Assembly (NCBI GenBank): GCA_011330645.1
Contig: DRQB01000111.1
Location: 1-7,531 of the forward strand
Reading direction: 5' to 3'
From: Campylobacterota bacterium
GTDB lineage: Bacteria > Campylobacterota > Campylobacteria > Campylobacterales > Sulfurovaceae
Length of the DNA: 7,531 nucleotides
Shown here: in pieces, positions 5,103 to 7,531 of the stretch
Position numbering within the stretch: position 1 is the first letter of the stretch
Layout of the letters: each line of letters begins with the position of its first letter
Made by a program: the position numbers and the translations under genes
Notes under the pieces: generated by a model
Told to the model about the DNA's origin: nothing
Databases searched by the model: none
The model's input: only the letters and a program-made list of their open reading frames with translations

Positions 5103-6605
5103 ATGAAAAAGAAAATTGTTTTAAGTAGTATTGCCACGGTTGCAGTATTGTCATTGGTTGGATGTGGTGGAGGAAGTAGTGATACTACTGTAGCAACAGG
5201 TAAATCATTTTACTTGGACTCAGCAGTTTCTGGTATCAACTACAAGTGTGGTACACAAGAGGGTATCACAGATGCAGAGGGTGCATTTACTTTTGATGTA
5301 GGCTCAAGTTGTACTTTTTATTTAGGAGATATACAGCTTAGAGATATTGCAGCAGATGTTTTAAAAGATGGAGAAAGTATTGTAGAAGATGATGCCAAAA
5401 TAGCTCAATTATTACAAACACTTGATGAAGATGGGGATCCAACAAATGGTATTACCGTCTCCCCTGAAGTGGTAGATGCAATGAGTACAGCATTAAATGC
5501 AAATGGTGCTAATGGCACTTTACCTGATACCGAAGAAGAATTAAATGCACTTAGCGCAGAACTTGAGACGGAAGTACCTGATTATGAAGGTCATGCGGTG
5601 ACTGAAGCAGAAGCAGAAGAACATTTAGCGACAACACAAGCTAGTGTTGATGCAAAAAAGTTAAAAACATTCTTTGCAGGTAAAACACTTTATAACATTA
5701 ATGAGCAGGACAGTATAGAAGCAGTCATTTTTAATAATGATGCTACAACAATACAGTTTGGTACAGAACAAGCAGTTGATATTACTTTTGGTGCACATGA
5801 AATCGTTGATAAAGATGGTGAACATTTTATTGATGAAATTACAGATACTTATGTAAAAGGGCATGATAGTTATGGGGAGTTTATATTCTATGTCACAGAA
5901 GCTGATGCTCAGGCGGCGTTAGATAGTCAGGGAAATCAGGGAAGAAGTAATAATTTATCAGCAGAGTCACTTAAAGCATATTTTGCAGGTAGGACATTGT
6001 ATGAAGTGTATAATGGTGAAATTTCTGAAATGATATTTAATGCTGATGCAACAACTTTGCAAGTAGGTACTCATGATGCACCTTGGGCTATTACTATTTC
6101 AGATGGTAAAATAACTGATAAAGATGGTGATCATTTTGTTGATGAAATTATAGATACTTATGTAAAAGGACATGATAGTCAAGGGAATTTTACGCTCTAT
6201 GTTTTAAGAGCTGATGCTCAGGCGGCATTGGATGCACAAGGTAATGGAAATAATTCTAGTACATCATCGCTTGAATCTCTCATCGTAGGCAAAACATATT
6301 ATGTTACTGTAGAAGACAGTTATACAGATGCAAATGGTACAGTTATTAATAATAATCATGTAGAAACCTTGATATTTGGAACAGATGGTAAAATACATGA
6401 TACTTGGACAGAAAATGGACAACAGCAAGAAAAAGTCTTGGATTACACTATTGGTAATGGTATTTTAAGCATAAGTGGCTCCAATGGTGAAATAGCACTT
6501 TCAAATATAGCACAATCAAGTAATTATATTAGCTTTACTGATCCTACTCAAGAGACAGGTAGATTTTTCTTTACGTATGAGGATGCTTTAGCCGCATTAC
6601 AATAA
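5103..6605 (+). CDS. Lipoprotein with a conserved N-terminal domain and tandem repeated C-terminal domains
   Basis: A 500-aa protein starting with a lipoprotein signal: MKKKIVLSSIATVAVLSLVG, then Cys21 as the lipidation site, followed by a GGGSSDTT linker. It should be anchored in the inner or outer membrane. Residues ~34-125 form a domain (SFYLDSAVSGINYKCGTQEG, DAEGAFTFDVGSSCTFYLG, AQLLQTLDEDGDPTNGITVS) of a type I recall from surface lipoproteins of marine bacteria, with Cys49 and Cys70 placed for a disulfide. An acidic alanine/glutamate-rich linker covers about 140-185. Two clear repeats follow at 186-280 and 289-383, sharing DxDGxHFxDEIxDTYVKGHDSxGxF and ADAQAALDxQG. A shorter, diverged third copy at 390-500 ends in FFFTYEDALAALQ. 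I do not know a function; a surface or periplasmic binding role is a guess. It is monocistronic, with its own promoter region and a terminator directly after the stop. Confidence 0.85.
   Translation: MKKKIVLSSIATVAVLSLVGCGGGSSDTTVATGKSFYLDSAVSGINYKCGTQEGITDAEGAFTFDVGSSCTFYLGDIQLRDIAADVLKDGESIVEDDAKIAQLLQTLDEDGDPTNGITVSPEVVDAMSTALNANGANGTLPDTEEELNALSAELETEVPDYEGHAVTEAEAEEHLATTQASVDAKKLKTFFAGKTLYNINEQDSIEAVIFNNDATTIQFGTEQAVDITFGAHEIVDKDGEHFIDEITDTYVKGHDSYGEFIFYVTEADAQAALDSQGNQGRSNNLSAESLKAYFAGRTLYEVYNGEISEMIFNADATTLQVGTHDAPWAITISDGKITDKDGDHFVDEIIDTYVKGHDSQGNFTLYVLRADAQAALDAQGNGNNSSTSSLESLIVGKTYYVTVEDSYTDANGTVINNNHVETLIFGTDGKIHDTWTENGQQQEKVLDYTIGNGILSISGSNGEIALSNIAQSSNYISFTDPTQETGRFFFTYEDALAALQ
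5658..5942 (+). repeat. Lipoprotein internal repeat, copy 1
   Basis: It encodes residues 186-280: a LKTFFAGKTLY start, a VIFNNDATTIQFGT strand, the VDKDGEHFIDEITDTYVKGHDS core and a final ADAQAALDSQGNQG. It matches copy 2 at both protein and DNA level. For example, GATACTTATGTAAAAGG and GCTGATGCTCAGGCGGC are identical in both, which points to recent duplication or gene conversion. Confidence 0.8.
5967..6251 (+). repeat. Lipoprotein internal repeat, copy 2
   Basis: It encodes residues 289-383, SLKAYFAGRTLYEV to ADAQAALDAQGNGN, and aligns with copy 1 over its whole length with very few gaps. Both copies are about 95 residues. The downstream segment 6270-6602 (residues 390-500) starts SLESLIVGKTYYVT and ends in an EDALAALQ that matches the end of this repeat, so it looks like a more diverged third copy. 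Confidence 0.8.
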
Positions 6606-6617
6606 TTTTATACCTAA

Positions 6618-6652
6618 AAGACATAACATATAGTATGTTATGTCTTATTCTT
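6618..6652 (+). terminator. Intrinsic terminator after the lipoprotein gene
   Basis: AAGACATAACATA (6618-6630) and TATGTTATGTCTT (6634-6646) are perfect 13-bp inverted repeats around a TAG loop, followed by a T-rich tail (ATTCTTACT). It starts 13 bp after the stop codon. It is low in GC, as expected in this genome, and insulates rpsB from the lipoprotein gene. Confidence 0.75.
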
Positions 6653-6699
6653 ACTATATCTTAAATTTTCATTTTATAAAATCTTAAAAAACATTTCGG

Positions 6700-6709
6700 T
6701 ATAATCGCG
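6700..6709 (+). promoter_or_regulatory. Strong rpsB promoter with a GC-rich discriminator
   Basis: TTTCGGTATAATCGCG gives a perfect TATAAT at 6700-6705, followed by CGCG (6706-6709), a GC island in an AT-rich gap. GC-rich discriminators are typical of stringently controlled ribosomal promoters; that control is an inference here. Upstream are A/T tracts but no TTGACA. Transcription would start near 6712. Confidence 0.75.
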
Positions 6710-6711
6710 TT

Positions 6712-6920
6712 CCTTATTCTTTCGAGAGTAATGGAAAATACACATGTAGTTATTCCTTGCACGGTTGTGTGATGCTAGATTTAGCATGAACATTGAGGAC
6801 TACAGCGGATTAAACCTAGTGATGAAGCAATGCTTTTAACCCAGCCTAAGTTATGTTCTATGGACTTTTAGAGTCTTTAGTAGATGGCTTGGGCTGTTAT
6901 GTATTACCCAAGGAGAAATT
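6712..6920 (+). promoter_or_regulatory. Structured 5' leader of rpsB, candidate autoregulatory r-protein leader
   Basis: About 210 nt separate the predicted transcription start from the rpsB ATG, far more than other genes in the window have. The leader is less AT-rich and holds several helices: GCAC/GTGT around a GGTT loop (6759-6770), ATGCTA/TAGCAT around GATT (6772-6787), GG-A-TTAAA with TTTAACC (6807-6841, one bulged A), and AGCCTAAG with CTTGGGCT (6843-6850 and 6888-6895, one G-U pair) enclosing GGACT/AGTCT (6862-6876). A possible 13-codon ORF lies at 6731-6772. TTCCTTG (6753-6759) is complementary to CAAGGAG (6909-6915), the rpsB Shine-Dalgarno. In E. coli S2 represses its own rpsB-tsf mRNA through the leader; a similar role is inferred here, with no match to a known family claimed. 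No tRNA or other gene is seen in 6606-6920. Confidence 0.5.
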
Positions 6921-7531
6921 ATGGTAACAATGAAAGACCTATTGGAGTGTGGAGTACACTTCGGACACCAAACTAGAAGATGGAATCCAAAAATGAAAAA
7001 ATTCATTTTCGGTGCAAGAAAAAACATCTATATTATCGACCTTCAAAAAACACTTAGATATTTCAAATACACTTATAACGTAGTAAGAGACGCAGCTGCA
7101 GAAGGACAAACAGTACTTTTCGTAGGAACTAAAAAACAAGCACGTCAAGCAGTAAAAGAGCACGCTGAGAGATGTGGTATGCCTTACGTTGCAACAAGAT
7201 GGTTAGGTGGAATGTTAACAAACTACCCAACAATGAAAAAATCTATCAGAAAACTCGAAATCATCGAGCAAATGGAAGAAAATGGTCAACTTGAGATGTT
7301 GACTAAAAAAGAAGCGTTGATGCTTTTAAGAAAGAAAGAAAAACTTTCTTCATACCTAGAAGGTTTCAGACACATGAAAAAACTTCCAGATATGATGTTC
7401 GTTATCGATGCTGTTAAAGAACACATTGCAGTAAAAGAAGCAAAAAGAATGGGAATGAAAGTTGTTGCACCACTTGATACTAACTGTGACCCAGATGTTA
7501 TCGATTACCCAATCCCAGGAAACGATGATGC
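6921..7531 (+). CDS. rpsB: 30S ribosomal protein S2, 3' end outside the window
   Basis: The frame is open from the ATG to the right edge, giving 203 complete codons, about three quarters of a normal S2. The protein begins MVTMKDLLECGVHFGHQTRRWNPKMKKFIFG and continues with NIYIIDLQKTLRYF, VLFVGTKKQA, YVATRWLGGMLTNY and LPDMMFVIDAVKEHIAVKEA, all hallmark S2 segments. S2 is an essential small-subunit protein that assembles late and binds near the mRNA exit. AAGGAG at 6910-6915, five bases before the ATG, is a strong ribosome binding site. Codon choice differs from the neighbours: AAC, TAC, ATC and TTC are preferred over the T-ending forms used in the lipoprotein, as expected for a highly expressed gene. 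tsf (elongation factor Ts) commonly follows rpsB and may lie just outside. Confidence 0.98.
   Translation, partial: MVTMKDLLECGVHFGHQTRRWNPKMKKFIFGARKNIYIIDLQKTLRYFKYTYNVVRDAAAEGQTVLFVGTKKQARQAVKEHAERCGMPYVATRWLGGMLTNYPTMKKSIRKLEIIEQMEENGQLEMLTKKEALMLLRKKEKLSSYLEGFRHMKKLPDMMFVIDAVKEHIAVKEAKRMGMKVVAPLDTNCDPDVIDYPIPGNDD

Noticed and set aside
6843..6900. AGCCTAAG/CTTGGGCT stem as a terminator or attenuator hairpin
   Set aside because: No T-run follows (GTTATGTATT), so it is not an intrinsic terminator; kept only as part of the rpsB leader structure.
6712..6920. tRNA, 6S RNA or other independent RNA gene before rpsB
   Set aside because: No T-loop GTTCRANNC or acceptor stem is seen, and no single long rod-like fold with a central bubble; the transcript appears to run into rpsB.
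6939..7163. Minus-strand open frame of 74 codons
   Set aside because: Antisense to highly conserved rpsB sequence; Cys/Phe/Ser-rich composition is typical of a shadow frame.

Overview
The window looks like a piece of a Campylobacterota (epsilonproteobacterial) chromosome, probably Sulfurovum-like. This is inferred from the AT-rich, lysine-rich coding style, from promoters with a good TATAAT-type -10 box but usually no -35 box (several set in a TTNGGTATA context), and from the gene content. No similarity search was possible, so the taxon is an inference.

Layout. (1) Bases 1-287 hold the last ~94 codons of a gene that enters from the left. It is probably the C-terminus of a type II restriction endonuclease of the Eco47II/Sau96I kind. 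(2) An aldehyde dehydrogenase (331-1758) has its own promoter and ribosome binding site. (3) A tight three-gene cluster at 1815-4210 encodes a four-helix DUF420 membrane protein, a DUF523 (TudS-like) iron-sulfur protein candidate, and an exported Deg9-like serine protease. The last two genes overlap by 13 bp. (4) A small acidic protein on the minus strand (4213-4428) converges on the protease gene with only 2 bp between the stop codons. It diverges from a bcp-type peroxiredoxin gene (4491-4958) across an AT-rich gap with overlapping, opposed -10 boxes. (5) A 500-aa lipoprotein (5103-6605) carries an N-terminal domain and two or three tandem repeats. Its upstream region is rich in repeats, and it ends in a perfect 13-bp terminator hairpin. 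(6) A strong promoter (-10 at 6700-6705) drives a structured untranslated leader of about 210 nt and then rpsB (ribosomal protein S2), which runs off the right edge.

How the genes fit together. The DUF420-DUF523-Deg cluster and the peroxiredoxin suggest envelope, redox and stress-maintenance functions, but no single pathway is demonstrated. The aldehyde dehydrogenase and the lipoprotein appear to be independent transcription units. rpsB is housekeeping, and its long leader suggests autoregulation of ribosomal protein synthesis.

The items most worth a second look are the rpsB leader (several hairpins, a possible 13-codon upstream ORF and a 7-bp anti-Shine-Dalgarno match), the recently duplicated repeats in the lipoprotein, and the operator-like direct repeats upstream of it. 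I see no convincing new defence or mobile system. The only accessory-type gene is the restriction enzyme fragment at the left edge.
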